A stretch of DNA of 64,000 nucleotides, taken from contig NZ_CBXV010000004.1 of assembly GCF_000820845.2 (NCBI RefSeq), positions 372,001 through 436,000 on the forward strand. Direction: 5' to 3'. Both the position numbers and the translations under genes were made by a program. The notes below the pieces were generated by a model that was not told where the DNA came from, did no database searches, and saw only the letters and a list, made by a program, of their open reading frames with translations. The DNA comes from Pyrinomonas methylaliphatogenes (GTDB lineage: Bacteria > Acidobacteriota > Blastocatellia > Pyrinomonadales > Pyrinomonadaceae). This document shows, piece by piece, positions 1-7,446 of the stretch. Position 1 is the stretch's first letter; every line of letters begins with the position of its first letter.

Positions 1-569
1 CGGTGAAAAGCTTACGCGCCGGAGCCGACCCGTCGATCGGCACGACCCAGATCGCGCGGTCGCGCACGAAAGCGACTTGATCTCCGCGCGGCGAGATGAC
101 CGGTTCGTCTCCTTCGGCTAGCATCTTCGGCTCACCGCCCGCAAACGGCACGCTCCAGATGGCGACTTTGGGCGGGACGGGGCTGGAGGTCGGATTGACC
201 GGCAGTGAATCGTCCCAGTTCGCGCCGTGATCCCCGCCGCGCACATAGACGACCCAGCGCCCGTCGGGCGAGATCGATAGGCTCGAAATCTCTTGCCCAT
301 CATCCGTCTCATAATTGGTCAGCTTGCGTGCGCGCCAATCGGGTGCCTCCGCCACCCAAACGTTGCGCCGCCCTTGCTCGTTGAAAGCCCACGCTATGCG
401 CGCTCCGGTCGATGAGGCGACGAGTTCATTGGGGAATGGATAACTGCGCACCTGTTCGAGCGAGAATATTGCTGTCGATCCGATCTGCGCGATCGCCGGG
501 ATGGGCGCTTGAACTGCGATGAGCAAGGCGATGGCGAATAAAGAGAGGCCGCTATCCCTCTCTCTCATA
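1..569 (-). CDS. Secreted S9-type peptidase, N-terminal part (beta-propeller), truncated by window edge
   Basis: Reading the minus strand from an ATG at 569 gives MRERDSGLSLFAIALLIAVQ, a Sec signal peptide ending near PAIAQ, followed by about 165 residues of TolB/DPP-IV-like propeller. Signs of the propeller are the repeated phrases SLSISPDGRWVVYVRG, KVAIWSVPFAGGEPKML and PVISPRGDQVAFVRDRAIWV. A GGAGGA ribosome-binding site lies just upstream of the ATG. Family knowledge: such N-termini precede an alpha/beta-hydrolase S9 domain in periplasmic dipeptidyl/acyl-peptidases. The catalytic domain lies beyond the window, so the enzyme class is inferred; a plain TolB-like protein remains possible. 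Confidence 0.7.
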
Positions 570-640
570 TCGCTTCCTCCGTCGTTTCAGCGTGATGAGA
601 CAGCCTTGGGCTAAAGCATAAATCCATTCGCCTTCTCCAT

Positions 641-788
641 CAATGGACGCCGATAGAGCCCTCGGAGATATGAAGAGAGTAAGCCGAACCATTATCTCGC
701 CTTCAATGGACGCTGAAGAACAGTGCTCAAGGGCGAAGGAGAAACGCCCAACATTAAATTATCTCGCCTTCAATGGACGCTGAAGAAC
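641..788. repeat. Repeat-spacer-repeat locus 1 (CRISPR-like, two perfect plus one degenerate copy)
   Basis: A 31-bp unit occurs identically at 691-721 and 758-788, separated by a unique 36-bp spacer (722-757). A third, degenerate copy upstream shares the 10-bp core CAATGGACGC at 641-650, giving core spacing of 63 and 67 bp. The unit contains a short inverted repeat, CTTCA-8 nt-TGAAG. On the minus strand the unit starts GTTCTTCAGC. This is the geometry of a tiny CRISPR array, but no cas gene is in the window and only one clear spacer exists. It lies in the 346-bp gap before the paa operon. Confidence 0.75.
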
Positions 789-843
789 CTCGTCCTCTCG
801 ATTGGCGGCGCGGGGGGCGGTCCGATGGGTGGCTCGGGGGCTG

Positions 844-872
844 TTGATTTTGACCGTGCGGTCAGCTAAACT
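844..872 (+). promoter_or_regulatory. Sigma70-type promoter of the paa operon with palindromic operator in the spacer
   Basis: TTGATT (844-849) and TAAACT (867-872) are separated by exactly 17 bp. Inside that spacer lies the palindrome TGACCG-TG-CGGTCA (851-864), a 6-2-6 inverted repeat. A repressor bound here would occlude RNA polymerase. The only DNA-binding regulator in the cluster is the TetR-type gene at about 3575-4213, so it is the natural candidate ligand-responsive repressor; that pairing is inference. Expected transcription start is near 879, giving a leader of about 37 nt. Confidence 0.65.
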
Positions 873-915
873 CGATTGTCGTAGTTGAATTTGAAGCTGT
901 CTAAGGGGAGAGGCC

Positions 916-1848
916 ATGGTGACCGACAGCGCGTTGTTGGAGCGGATCAGGGCGGGGAAGCTGGTCGAGCGACCGGAACATGCCAATGAGCGGTATATCG
1001 AAGGCCTCAAACGGACGTTGATCGTCTCGGCTGACACTGAGCTGATCAGCGCGCCGGCCTATCTACGTGCGGCGCAGGATGCGCCGAACATCAACGCATA
1101 CATCTCGGCGCTGGGGATCATTCAAGACGAACTCGGGCACGCGCATATCGCCTACCGGTTGCTGCGCGACCTCGGAGTTGACACCGATGCGCTCGTTTAC
1201 GAAAGGCGCCCCGAAGAGTTCAAACACCCTTACGCCTTCGACGTTCCGCTCGAGTCATGGACCGAGTTGGTCGTCGCCAACGCTTTCTACGATCGCGCCG
1301 GCTTCGTGCTTTTGGGCGATGTTTTTCGTCATACGAGTTACGGGCCGTGGAAGAGGGCATTGGTCAAAGTGGATCGTGAGGAGAATTTCCATCTGCGTCA
1401 TGGCGAACGTTGGATGAGCATTCTGGCCCAAGATCCGGAACGGAAGGAAGAATTGCAGCGCGCGGTCGATTGGATGTTCGTCCTTACGCTCGAATGGTTC
1501 GGTTTGCCGGACCACCTCAAGCGGCATACGGAGCAGATCTCTTATGGCCTGAAGGGAAAGACCAACGATCAGTTGCGTCAGGAGTGGATGTCGACCACCG
1601 TGCCGTTCTGCGAGAGTTTGGGGTTGCGTGTCCCCGCCCATTATGATGATCGGACCGGTCAGTATGTGATCGATGTGCCGTTTCCGGCGGAATTCGATGC
1701 CGAGAGGAAGCGTTGGCTATTCGAGCGGGGGCCGATCACTTGGGAGCAAGTGTTGGAACGGTGGCGAAAGCGCGGTCCGGCGAACGGCGAATTGGTCGGC
1801 GCCATTCAGCGCGGGTATGCGCAATTGAGGCGCGCCATCGCCTCATGA
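916..1848 (+). CDS. paaA: Phenylacetyl-CoA epoxidase subunit PaaA (catalytic diiron subunit)
   Basis: The 310-residue protein matches the size and fold signature of PaaA, the ferritin-like catalytic subunit of the phenylacetyl-CoA 1,2-epoxidase. Two diiron motifs are visible: QDELGHAH near residue 71 and REENFHLRHGE near residue 155, both carrying ExxH. The ATG at 916 follows GGGGAGAGG. It is the first gene of a compact set with paaD-like, PaaB-like and paaC genes. Family role: O2-dependent epoxidation of the aromatic ring of phenylacetyl-CoA. The downstream paaG/Z/F/H/J genes and the paaK ligase are not in this window, so the rest of the pathway must lie elsewhere. Confidence 0.9.
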   Translation: MVTDSALLERIRAGKLVERPEHANERYIEGLKRTLIVSADTELISAPAYLRAAQDAPNINAYISALGIIQDELGHAHIAYRLLRDLGVDTDALVYERRPEEFKHPYAFDVPLESWTELVVANAFYDRAGFVLLGDVFRHTSYGPWKRALVKVDREENFHLRHGERWMSILAQDPERKEELQRAVDWMFVLTLEWFGLPDHLKRHTEQISYGLKGKTNDQLRQEWMSTTVPFCESLGLRVPAHYDDRTGQYVIDVPFPAEFDAERKRWLFERGPITWEQVLERWRKRGPANGELVGAIQRGYAQLRRAIAS

Positions 1849-1874
1849 TCGCGGATGGATCGGAAGGTGACGGA

Positions 1875-2195
1875 ATGGCGGAAGAGAGGGGATTGACGGT
1901 CGAAGCCATCATCTCTGCGTTGAGTGAGGTTTACGATCCCGAATATCCGATCAGCATCGTGGATCTCGGCTTGATCCGCGGCGTGGAGATCGATGGTGGA
2001 GTCGTTCGCGTAAAATTGACCTTCACGAGTTTAGGCTGCCCTTGCACGGAGTTGATATGTGATGATATCCGCGCCCGGTTGTCACGGATCGGCGGCGTCA
2101 AACGCGTGGAGATCGAGGAAGTCTTCGATCGTTGGGACGCCAGCGCGATCAGTCGCAAAGGGCGTGAGGTGCTGCGCAACTTGGGAGTCATCTGA
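1875..2195 (+). CDS. paaD: PaaD N-terminal half: MIP18/DUF59-type iron-sulfur assembly factor
   Basis: The protein (about 106 aa) is a MIP18/DUF59 domain: SEVYDPEYPISIVDLGLI near the N-terminus, then LGCPCTELI with the conserved Cys, as in PaaD/PaaJ. The ATG at 1875 is chosen because GGAAGGTG precedes it; an ATG at 1845 overlapping the paaA stop is an alternative. Usual PaaD proteins (about 165 aa) continue into a C-terminal zinc ribbon. Here the gene stops after the DUF59 domain and the ribbon is encoded separately at 3361-3561. PaaD is thought to mature metal centres of the epoxidase system. Confidence 0.85.
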   Translation: MAEERGLTVEAIISALSEVYDPEYPISIVDLGLIRGVEIDGGVVRVKLTFTSLGCPCTELICDDIRARLSRIGGVKRVEIEEVFDRWDASAISRKGREVLRNLGVI

Positions 2196-2235
2196 AAGCG
2201 GCATCCATCTTCGAAAGAGGTGAGGGGCGGGAGCC

Positions 2236-2433
2236 TTGAATCGGCGAGAGGAATACTACGAAGTCTTCGCGCGTCATGAAGCTGGTGACCCTTTGCATCA
2301 TGTCGGGACCGTGAAGGCGAGATCGGTGAGTGATGCCAAGGTCTTCGCTTACACGCTCTACGATGAGCTGAAGTGGCGCGATATGTTCGTCGTCGCGCGG
2401 CGCGAACTGATCTGGATCATCGCACCGGCTTGA
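2236..2433 (+). CDS. Short PaaB-like subunit (first of two)
   Basis: A 65-residue protein starting at TTG with a G-rich upstream stretch. The phrases YYEVFARHEAGDPLHHVGTV and ARSVSDAKVFAYTLYDEL resemble the start of PaaB (YEVFxRxxxGxxHxHVGS then helix ARxAY). Ordinary PaaB is about 95 aa and bridges PaaAC heterodimers. This version lacks the C-terminal extension. It is packed between paaD and a second small gene of identical length with a related pattern, suggesting that PaaB is represented by two half-size or duplicated proteins. Assignment rests on position and the N-terminal motif. Confidence 0.65.
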   Translation: MNRREEYYEVFARHEAGDPLHHVGTVKARSVSDAKVFAYTLYDELKWRDMFVVARRELIWIIAPA

Positions 2434-2448
2434 GTTTGGGGATAGGCG

Positions 2449-2646
2449 ATGCGACGTTATCTGGTGTTCGGTCGAACGGAATATGCTGAGCCGCTGAAGG
2501 AACAGGGCGTGTTGTCGGTCGAAAGCGAGCAACTAGCCCGACATCAGGCGGTCGAAGAGTTCGGTGAGCGATGGGTCGAACTCGTTTTGATCCCCGAGGC
2601 TGAGATTCACTGGGTGGTGCGTGCGGAGGGGAGGGATGGAGCGTGA
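2449..2646 (+). CDS. Short PaaB-like subunit (second of two)
   Basis: A 65-residue protein, MRRYLVFGRTEYAEPLKEQG, with a helix SEQLARHQAVEEFGERWVEL followed by a strand ending IHWVV. This parallels the upstream small gene (strand, GTV, helix, strand WxI), so both look like PaaB-fold proteins, perhaps a duplication. It starts 15 bp after the previous stop and overlaps the start of paaC by 11 bp, implying translational coupling. No motif beyond the fold-like pattern is decisive; an unrelated accessory subunit cannot be excluded. Confidence 0.55.
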   Translation: MRRYLVFGRTEYAEPLKEQGVLSVESEQLARHQAVEEFGERWVELVLIPEAEIHWVVRAEGRDGA

Positions 2647-3415
2647 TTGGATGGAGGACGATGCCGCGCTGGCCGCGATCGTCAACCTCATCGTCGTTCT
2701 GGCCGATAACAAGTACTATCTGGGACGGCGCCTTTCCGAATGGGTCGTCGGCGCCCCGTCGCTCGAAGGGGCGGTAGCCGCTGCCGCTTTGGCGCAAGAA
2801 GAGCTCGGCCATGCGCGCGTCCTTTATCCGCTTCTCGAAGAGCTGCCGTTCCCGGGGCGCCCCAGCCCATTGGAACGCGGTAACGGGCGTCATCGGCGTT
2901 ACGCCGTCAGCTTCGTCGTCGAGCCGTGGTCCAGTTGGGTTCACGCCGTGGCGGGCCTCGCCTTGATCGATCCGGCCATCAATACGATGTTCGAACATCT
3001 GACCGATTCGACTTACGTCGCCCTAGCGCGTCGCGCCGCGCGCATCCTGCAGGAGGAAAGTTTTCACTCGGAGTATGCCGAAGGGCGCGTGCGCGAGTTG
3101 GCGGAAACTTCGGAGGGGCGATGCGCGCTGCAATCTTGCGTCGATGGGCTGCTTCCGGAGATGTTGCTCTGGTTCGGTCCACAGCATGAGCCAGGCGTCG
3201 AAGCTCTGCGGCGGGAAGGGTTGATCGCCGGAGAGAATGAAGTATGGCGACAGCGTTACTTGAATCGTGTCGCCCCTCTTCTGCTCGAAGTCGGCTTGCG
3301 GTTGCCTGCTCATCTGAGTTGGAATCGGACCCGATCGGCGTGGGAATATGAGGCGTTGCCGTGGGAGGATTGGGATCAACTCGAACGCCGCTTGAGGAGG
3401 AAGGCGAAGCTCTGA
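2636..3415 (+). CDS. paaC: Phenylacetyl-CoA epoxidase subunit PaaC (structural ferritin-like subunit)
   Basis: The 259-residue ferritin-like protein has QEELGHARVLYPLLEEL and a second EESFHSEYAEGRVREL motif, the PaaC arrangement. PaaC is the paralogous partner that holds PaaA in the epoxidase core. The ATG at 2636 sits inside the end of the preceding small gene and follows GGGGAGGG; 2651 is an alternative start. The 3' end overlaps the zinc-ribbon gene, so the last three subunits are translationally coupled. Confidence 0.87.
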   Translation: MERDWMEDDAALAAIVNLIVVLADNKYYLGRRLSEWVVGAPSLEGAVAAAALAQEELGHARVLYPLLEELPFPGRPSPLERGNGRHRRYAVSFVVEPWSSWVHAVAGLALIDPAINTMFEHLTDSTYVALARRAARILQEESFHSEYAEGRVRELAETSEGRCALQSCVDGLLPEMLLWFGPQHEPGVEALRREGLIAGENEVWRQRYLNRVAPLLLEVGLRLPAHLSWNRTRSAWEYEALPWEDWDQLERRLRRKAKL

Positions 3416-3561
3416 TCTGCCCCTGGTGCGGATCGCGCGAAGTGGAGCGTCTTGGCGCGTTCGGCCCGCAGTTGATGACCGAGCAGTATCTGTGTCTTCG
3501 CTGTCGCAGCCCGTTTGAGCGCATACGTCAGCGAAGCGATTCCGAGAGGGAATCGCGCTGA
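3361..3561 (+). CDS. Detached PaaD C-terminal zinc ribbon
   Basis: The 66-residue product starts at GTG inside the end of paaC (55-bp overlap). It contains CPWCGSREVERLGAFG and YLCLRCRSPFERI, i.e. CxxC-(about 26)-CxxC with the spacing of the C-terminal zinc ribbon of PaaD. In common PaaD proteins this ribbon is fused to the DUF59 domain; here the two parts are encoded at opposite ends of the operon, with the PaaB-like genes and paaC between. The function inferred is to complement the DUF59 protein in metal-centre assembly. Confidence 0.75.
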   Translation: MGGLGSTRTPLEEEGEALICPWCGSREVERLGAFGPQLMTEQYLCLRCRSPFERIRQRSDSERESR

Positions 3562-3563
3562 CG
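3526..3563 (+). terminator. Strong hairpin at end of paaD2
   Basis: The sequence forms a stem of CGTCAGC plus GCGATTCC pairing with GGAATCGC plus GCTGACG around a GAGAG loop, followed by ATCTTTATT. It contains the stop codon of the zinc-ribbon gene. It could partially terminate or attenuate paa transcription ahead of the TetR gene, or stabilise the paa mRNA 3' end. Confidence 0.6.
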
Positions 3564-3574
3564 ATCTTTATTGT

Positions 3575-4213
3575 GTGGCGGATTCATCGAAGGTGGCGCA
3601 TCTAAGGTTAGCACGTCGAAGCGCTGAATTCACCGATAAGCAACTTAATTTGCTGAGAGCGACCTACAGGATATGCGGCGAGCGAGGGCTGCGCGCGTTG
3701 TCTTTGCAGCGTGTGGCTGAGGCCGCGGGCGTCAGCAAGGGGGCGATCCTTTACCACTTCAAAGATAAGGAAGAGCTGTTGCATGCCACTATGAAGTGGG
3801 TGTTGATGCGCGTGGCCGAGCGCATCCGTCAAGCCGTTGACCGGACGATCGCGCCGCGCGAGAAGATCGCCGTCGCCATCGATGCGATCTTCATCGGTCC
3901 GGAGGCGAATCGCCGTTTCTATCTCGTCTACTTGGATCTCATCGGATTGGCGGCGCGCAGCGAAAGGTTCGCCCGCCTGATCGCGGATATGCGCGCGATC
4001 GAAGAGGGCGTGTATGCGGAAATCGTGCGAGTCGGGGCGGCTCAAGGGGCGTTTCGTGTTACGGATGTCGACGCTGCGGCCAAAGTGGTGCGCGCCATCA
4101 TCGACGGCCTCTTCATCGAGTGGTTGCAAGAGGCCGATTGGCGGGCGATGCACGAGCGTTACCGAACGCTCTGTAAGCGATCGGTGCTGGCCTACTTGAG
4201 TCACGCCGATTGA
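3575..4213 (+). CDS. TetR-family transcriptional regulator, probable repressor of the paa operon
   Basis: A roughly 212-residue TetR protein. The helix-turn-helix is GLRALSLQRVAEAAGVSKGA followed by ILYHFKDKEELL, the canonical TetR_N ending. The C-terminal ligand domain is helical with no catalytic motif. The start is uncertain: an ATG at 3515 lies upstream inside the hairpin-bearing end of paaD2, so GTG at 3575 (or 3593) is preferred. Position directly after the paa genes, and a TetR-like 6-2-6 palindrome in the paa promoter, suggest phenylacetyl-CoA-responsive repression; both are inferences. It is convergent with ppc. Confidence 0.8.
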   Translation: MADSSKVAHLRLARRSAEFTDKQLNLLRATYRICGERGLRALSLQRVAEAAGVSKGAILYHFKDKEELLHATMKWVLMRVAERIRQAVDRTIAPREKIAVAIDAIFIGPEANRRFYLVYLDLIGLAARSERFARLIADMRAIEEGVYAEIVRVGAAQGAFRVTDVDAAAKVVRAIIDGLFIEWLQEADWRAMHERYRTLCKRSVLAYLSHAD

Positions 4214-4239
4214 GTCTTCGGTCCGCCGCGGCGCGCGCG

Positions 4240-7185
4240 TCACCCTGTATTTCGCATGCCCGCGGCGATCCCGTTGATCGTCAGCAAGATGGCATAGAGA
4301 AGTTTATCTCGATCGATGTCGCCGCACTTCGCTTCGTCCCCCGTTTCGCAAGCGCGCTTGCGCGCCAAAAGCTCGACCTGGAAATAGCTCAACGGATCGA
4401 CGTATGGGTTACGCACGGCGATCGAGCGTTGTAGTACGGGAAGATTGTCGAGCAACTGCTTCTCTCCGGTGATGGCGAGAAGCATACGGCGCGTGCGCTC
4501 GTATTCGTCGGCGAGCATGTGGAAGATGCGTCGTCCTAGCTTCTTGTCGGGCGTGCGCGCCGCATACTGACGGGCGATCCGCATGTCGGCTTTGGCGAGT
4601 GCCATCTCGATATTCGACAGCGTGCTGTGGAAGAAGGGCCATTCGCGGTACATCTCGCGCAGCAGGCGAAGGTTGGCGCGCGGGCTTTGGCGCAAGAACT
4701 TCTCGAGCGCAGTGCCGACGGCCAACCATCCGGGCACGAGGTGTCGGCTTTGCGTCCAACCGAAGACCCATGGGATGGCGCGCAGATCGTCTAGGCTGCG
4801 CGAGCCTGCCTTACGTTTCGCCGGACGCGAACCGATACGCAAATGCTGGAGTTCTTCGATCGGCGTCGCTTGGGCGAAGTAGTCATAGAACCCTTCGGTC
4901 TCGCGCACAAAGCGGCGATAGGCGGCGAAGGCTTCTTCTGAGATCTGCTCCATCACCTCTTTCCACTTAGCGAGCCGTTGCTCATCTATATCTTCGTGGG
5001 GAAGGCTGGCCGCGATCGTCGCTGCCGTGGTCGTCTCAAGGTTGCGCAAGGCGATCTCAGGTAGTCCGTACTTTGACGAAATGACCTCGCCTTGTTCGGT
5101 GATCTTGATGCGCGCGGCGACCGTGCCGGGCGGTTGTGCGAGGATGGCTTCGTGCGTTGGCCCGCCGCCGCGCCCGATGCTCCCCCCTCGCCCGTGGAAG
5201 AGTCGCAGTTCGATCTCGTGCGCGCGCGCCACCTCGCAGAGTCGTTCCTGCGCCTTGTAAAGCTCCCAACTCGAGGTCAAGATCCCGCCATCCTTGCTGC
5301 TATCCGAGTAGCCGATCATGACCTCTTGCAGTCGGGCGTGCGCGGCGATCTGTCGCTGGTAGATCTGATTTTCGAATAGACGGCACATCACCGTAGGAGC
5401 GCGCCTGAGGTCATCGATCGTTTCAAAGAGCGGGACGACGCCCAACCTGGTGAGCAGCCGCGGCGCTTCTGCGCCGTCGCTCTCCCATTGCCACAATCCA
5501 GCTTGTTTAGCTAAGACGAGGACGGCCAGAAGATCGCTCACGTTGCGCGTCATGCTGACGATATAGGTGCGAATGGCGCGCGGGCTGATCTCGTCCAAAG
5601 CCCGCCGTGCGACGCGGAAGACGTTGAGCGTTTCGGTCGTCTCGTCGCTGAAATGCGCGTCAGGGCTGATGAGCGGGCGCGGTGTCGAAAGCTCGTCGGT
5701 GAGCCACGCGACGCGCTCTTCTTCGCTCATCTGCGCGTAACTCGGAGTTATCCCGAGCGAGCGCGTGATCTCGTCCAACGCAGCCGTGTGACGATCGCTG
5801 TGCTGTCGAAGATCGAGCGTCGCCAGATGCAGATCGAAGGCGGCAACTTGGCGCATCAAACGATCCACTTCGCGCGCCGCGTGGACGGCTCGATTGGCTC
5901 GTAAACTGTCGCGCAGCACGCGCAGGTCTTCCCACAATTCATCTCCGGTGCGATAGACGCTCGCCGCGTTCGATTTGGATTTAGTGAGCGCCGCGATGAT
6001 CGGCAGCCCCGGTCGCGTCGAGATGAGCGTTTGCGGCGATTCGATGCGCAGCGCCGTCGCTAGATCGCGATTGCGCCTGAGGGTGTTCTCCAAGCGCACG
6101 TAGATGTACGAAAGCTTCTGCCTGTAAGGCTCTTCTGGATTTCGTCGGTTAATATCTTCAGCGGCTTCCGGTAGTTCGCGCGCGTCCTTCGCCAGCGAAG
6201 CGCGCAGCTCTTCTGTCGGCGGCGCGAAGCGCGCTGATTCGCTCAGCCGTTTGCTCAGTTCGGCGACGGCGGCTAAGTATTTGCGCAACACTAAACGTTG
6301 CTGTCGCCGCAAGGTCTCCCACGTCACTTCCGGTGTGACGTAGGGGTTGCCGTCTCGATCGCCGCCGATCCATGAGCCGAAGCGGATCGGCGCGGCACCG
6401 TCGCGCAAACGCACGCCGGGGAAATATTCGGCGAGTTGGCGTTCGAGCTCTTCAAGCAGAGTCGGCAACGCATCGAAAAGCGTCGTGTCGAAATAGTAGA
6501 GGCCGTTGCCCACTTCGTCGAGCACCGTCGGCTGCGTTTGCCTGACCTCGTCCGTTTGCCAGATCATTTCGATCTCGGTCGCCAGTTGTTCGCGCAACTG
6601 TTCGCGCTCGCGCCGCGTCAGATCCTTCCGATCGAAAGCGGCGAGCAGATCGGCGACGCGCCGATGCTTCATCAGGAGCGTCCGGCGCGCAGCTTCGGTC
6701 GGATGGGCCGTCATTACGGGCATGATCTCCAGGCGGTCGATCACCTCTTGCATCCGCGCGCGCCGTCTCTCGGCGCAATCATCGCCGGTCGCCGAGAGGC
6801 GGCGGAAGGTATCGGCGAGCGATCCGCGTTGCGGATGATCCGGCGTGTGCCGTTCGTAGTAGCGTTTACGTCGGATGCGGTGATACTGCTCGGCGATATT
6901 GACCAACTGGAAGTAGACCGAAAAGGCGCGAATTACGCCGATGGCCTCATCGAGGTCGAGGCTGCGGATCAGTCTCTTCAACCGGCGTTCATCCGCCAGC
7001 GAATATTGTGCGCGCAAACGTTTGCAGAGTAGGCGCACCTGCTCTTCGGTCTCGAAGAGGCGTTCGCCGCCGAGCCTTCTGAGCGTTTCGCCGAGTAGAT
7101 CGCCCAGCCTGCGAATGTCAGCTCTAAGGGGAGCATCCTTAGCCCGTCTCCCCGCCTGTTGAGACGCTGCTGTCGCTGTGCTCAT
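4240..7185 (-). CDS. ppc: Phosphoenolpyruvate carboxylase
   Basis: A protein of about 980 aa, typical for bacterial PEPC. Visible signatures are VMTAHPTEAARRT (catalytic His), FGSWIGGDRDGNP, GYSDSSKDGG, FHGRGGSIGRGGGPT and the C-terminal NGIAAGMRNTG. The reaction is carboxylation of phosphoenolpyruvate to oxaloacetate, an anaplerotic step feeding the TCA cycle. The start was set at ATG 7185; a GTG at 7212 in the same frame would add nine residues. A 220-bp structured region separates it from menG upstream on the same strand, so it may have its own promoter. Confidence 0.95.
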   Translation of the reverse strand: MSTATAASQQAGRRAKDAPLRADIRRLGDLLGETLRRLGGERLFETEEQVRLLCKRLRAQYSLADERRLKRLIRSLDLDEAIGVIRAFSVYFQLVNIAEQYHRIRRKRYYERHTPDHPQRGSLADTFRRLSATGDDCAERRRARMQEVIDRLEIMPVMTAHPTEAARRTLLMKHRRVADLLAAFDRKDLTRREREQLREQLATEIEMIWQTDEVRQTQPTVLDEVGNGLYYFDTTLFDALPTLLEELERQLAEYFPGVRLRDGAAPIRFGSWIGGDRDGNPYVTPEVTWETLRRQQRLVLRKYLAAVAELSKRLSESARFAPPTEELRASLAKDARELPEAAEDINRRNPEEPYRQKLSYIYVRLENTLRRNRDLATALRIESPQTLISTRPGLPIIAALTKSKSNAASVYRTGDELWEDLRVLRDSLRANRAVHAAREVDRLMRQVAAFDLHLATLDLRQHSDRHTAALDEITRSLGITPSYAQMSEEERVAWLTDELSTPRPLISPDAHFSDETTETLNVFRVARRALDEISPRAIRTYIVSMTRNVSDLLAVLVLAKQAGLWQWESDGAEAPRLLTRLGVVPLFETIDDLRRAPTVMCRLFENQIYQRQIAAHARLQEVMIGYSDSSKDGGILTSSWELYKAQERLCEVARAHEIELRLFHGRGGSIGRGGGPTHEAILAQPPGTVAARIKITEQGEVISSKYGLPEIALRNLETTTAATIAASLPHEDIDEQRLAKWKEVMEQISEEAFAAYRRFVRETEGFYDYFAQATPIEELQHLRIGSRPAKRKAGSRSLDDLRAIPWVFGWTQSRHLVPGWLAVGTALEKFLRQSPRANLRLLREMYREWPFFHSTLSNIEMALAKADMRIARQYAARTPDKKLGRRIFHMLADEYERTRRMLLAITGEKQLLDNLPVLQRSIAVRNPYVDPLSYFQVELLARKRACETGDEAKCGDIDRDKLLYAILLTINGIAAGMRNTG

Positions 7186-7298
7186 CGCTTCGCCATCCGG
7201 ATGATCGCGCACCGAAAGCCGAATTTTACCGGAATGTTGTTAGCAGTAGGAAGCGGGGAATTCGAGAGAGTCTTCTTCGGTGAGAACCTGAATAAAAA

Positions 7299-7446
7299 GA
7301 TCGCAGTTCAGAGCATCCGATGCCCCGACCCGATAGCCCCGACTACTATCGGATCAAACATGCTTTCGCGCGGACCTCTGAACTGCGATCGAAGGTTGCG
7401 CTGCGACGCAACCGAACTCTGGGGAGTAGGCTCTCAGCGTACTCCC
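7299..7446. repeat. Cluster of three nested hairpins between menG and ppc
   Basis: Perfect 15-bp arms GATCGCAGTTCAGAG (7299-7313) and its complement (7376-7390) enclose further inverted pairs, CCGATAG/CTATCGG (7330-7336, 7346-7352) and ATCCGAT/ATCGGAT. Two more stem-loops follow: GGTTGCG/CGCAACC (7394-7413) and GGGAGTA/TACTCCC (7422-7446), the last overlapping the menG stop. It may be a MITE- or REP-like palindromic element acting as terminator for menG, or a structured leader of ppc. No coding potential. Confidence 0.6.

Noticed and set aside
641-788. A genuine CRISPR array
   Set aside because: Only one clear spacer with two perfect repeats and no cas genes; reported as repeat, not as CRISPR.
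118-1037. Antisense open frames over paaA and the first peptidase
   Set aside because: They run opposite to well-supported proteins, are Arg-rich and have no family pattern; GC-rich shadow frames.
4409-7032. Many open frames antisense or alternate to ppc
   Set aside because: Composition is Arg/Ala/Ser-rich and lies wholly within the PEPC gene; no motif.
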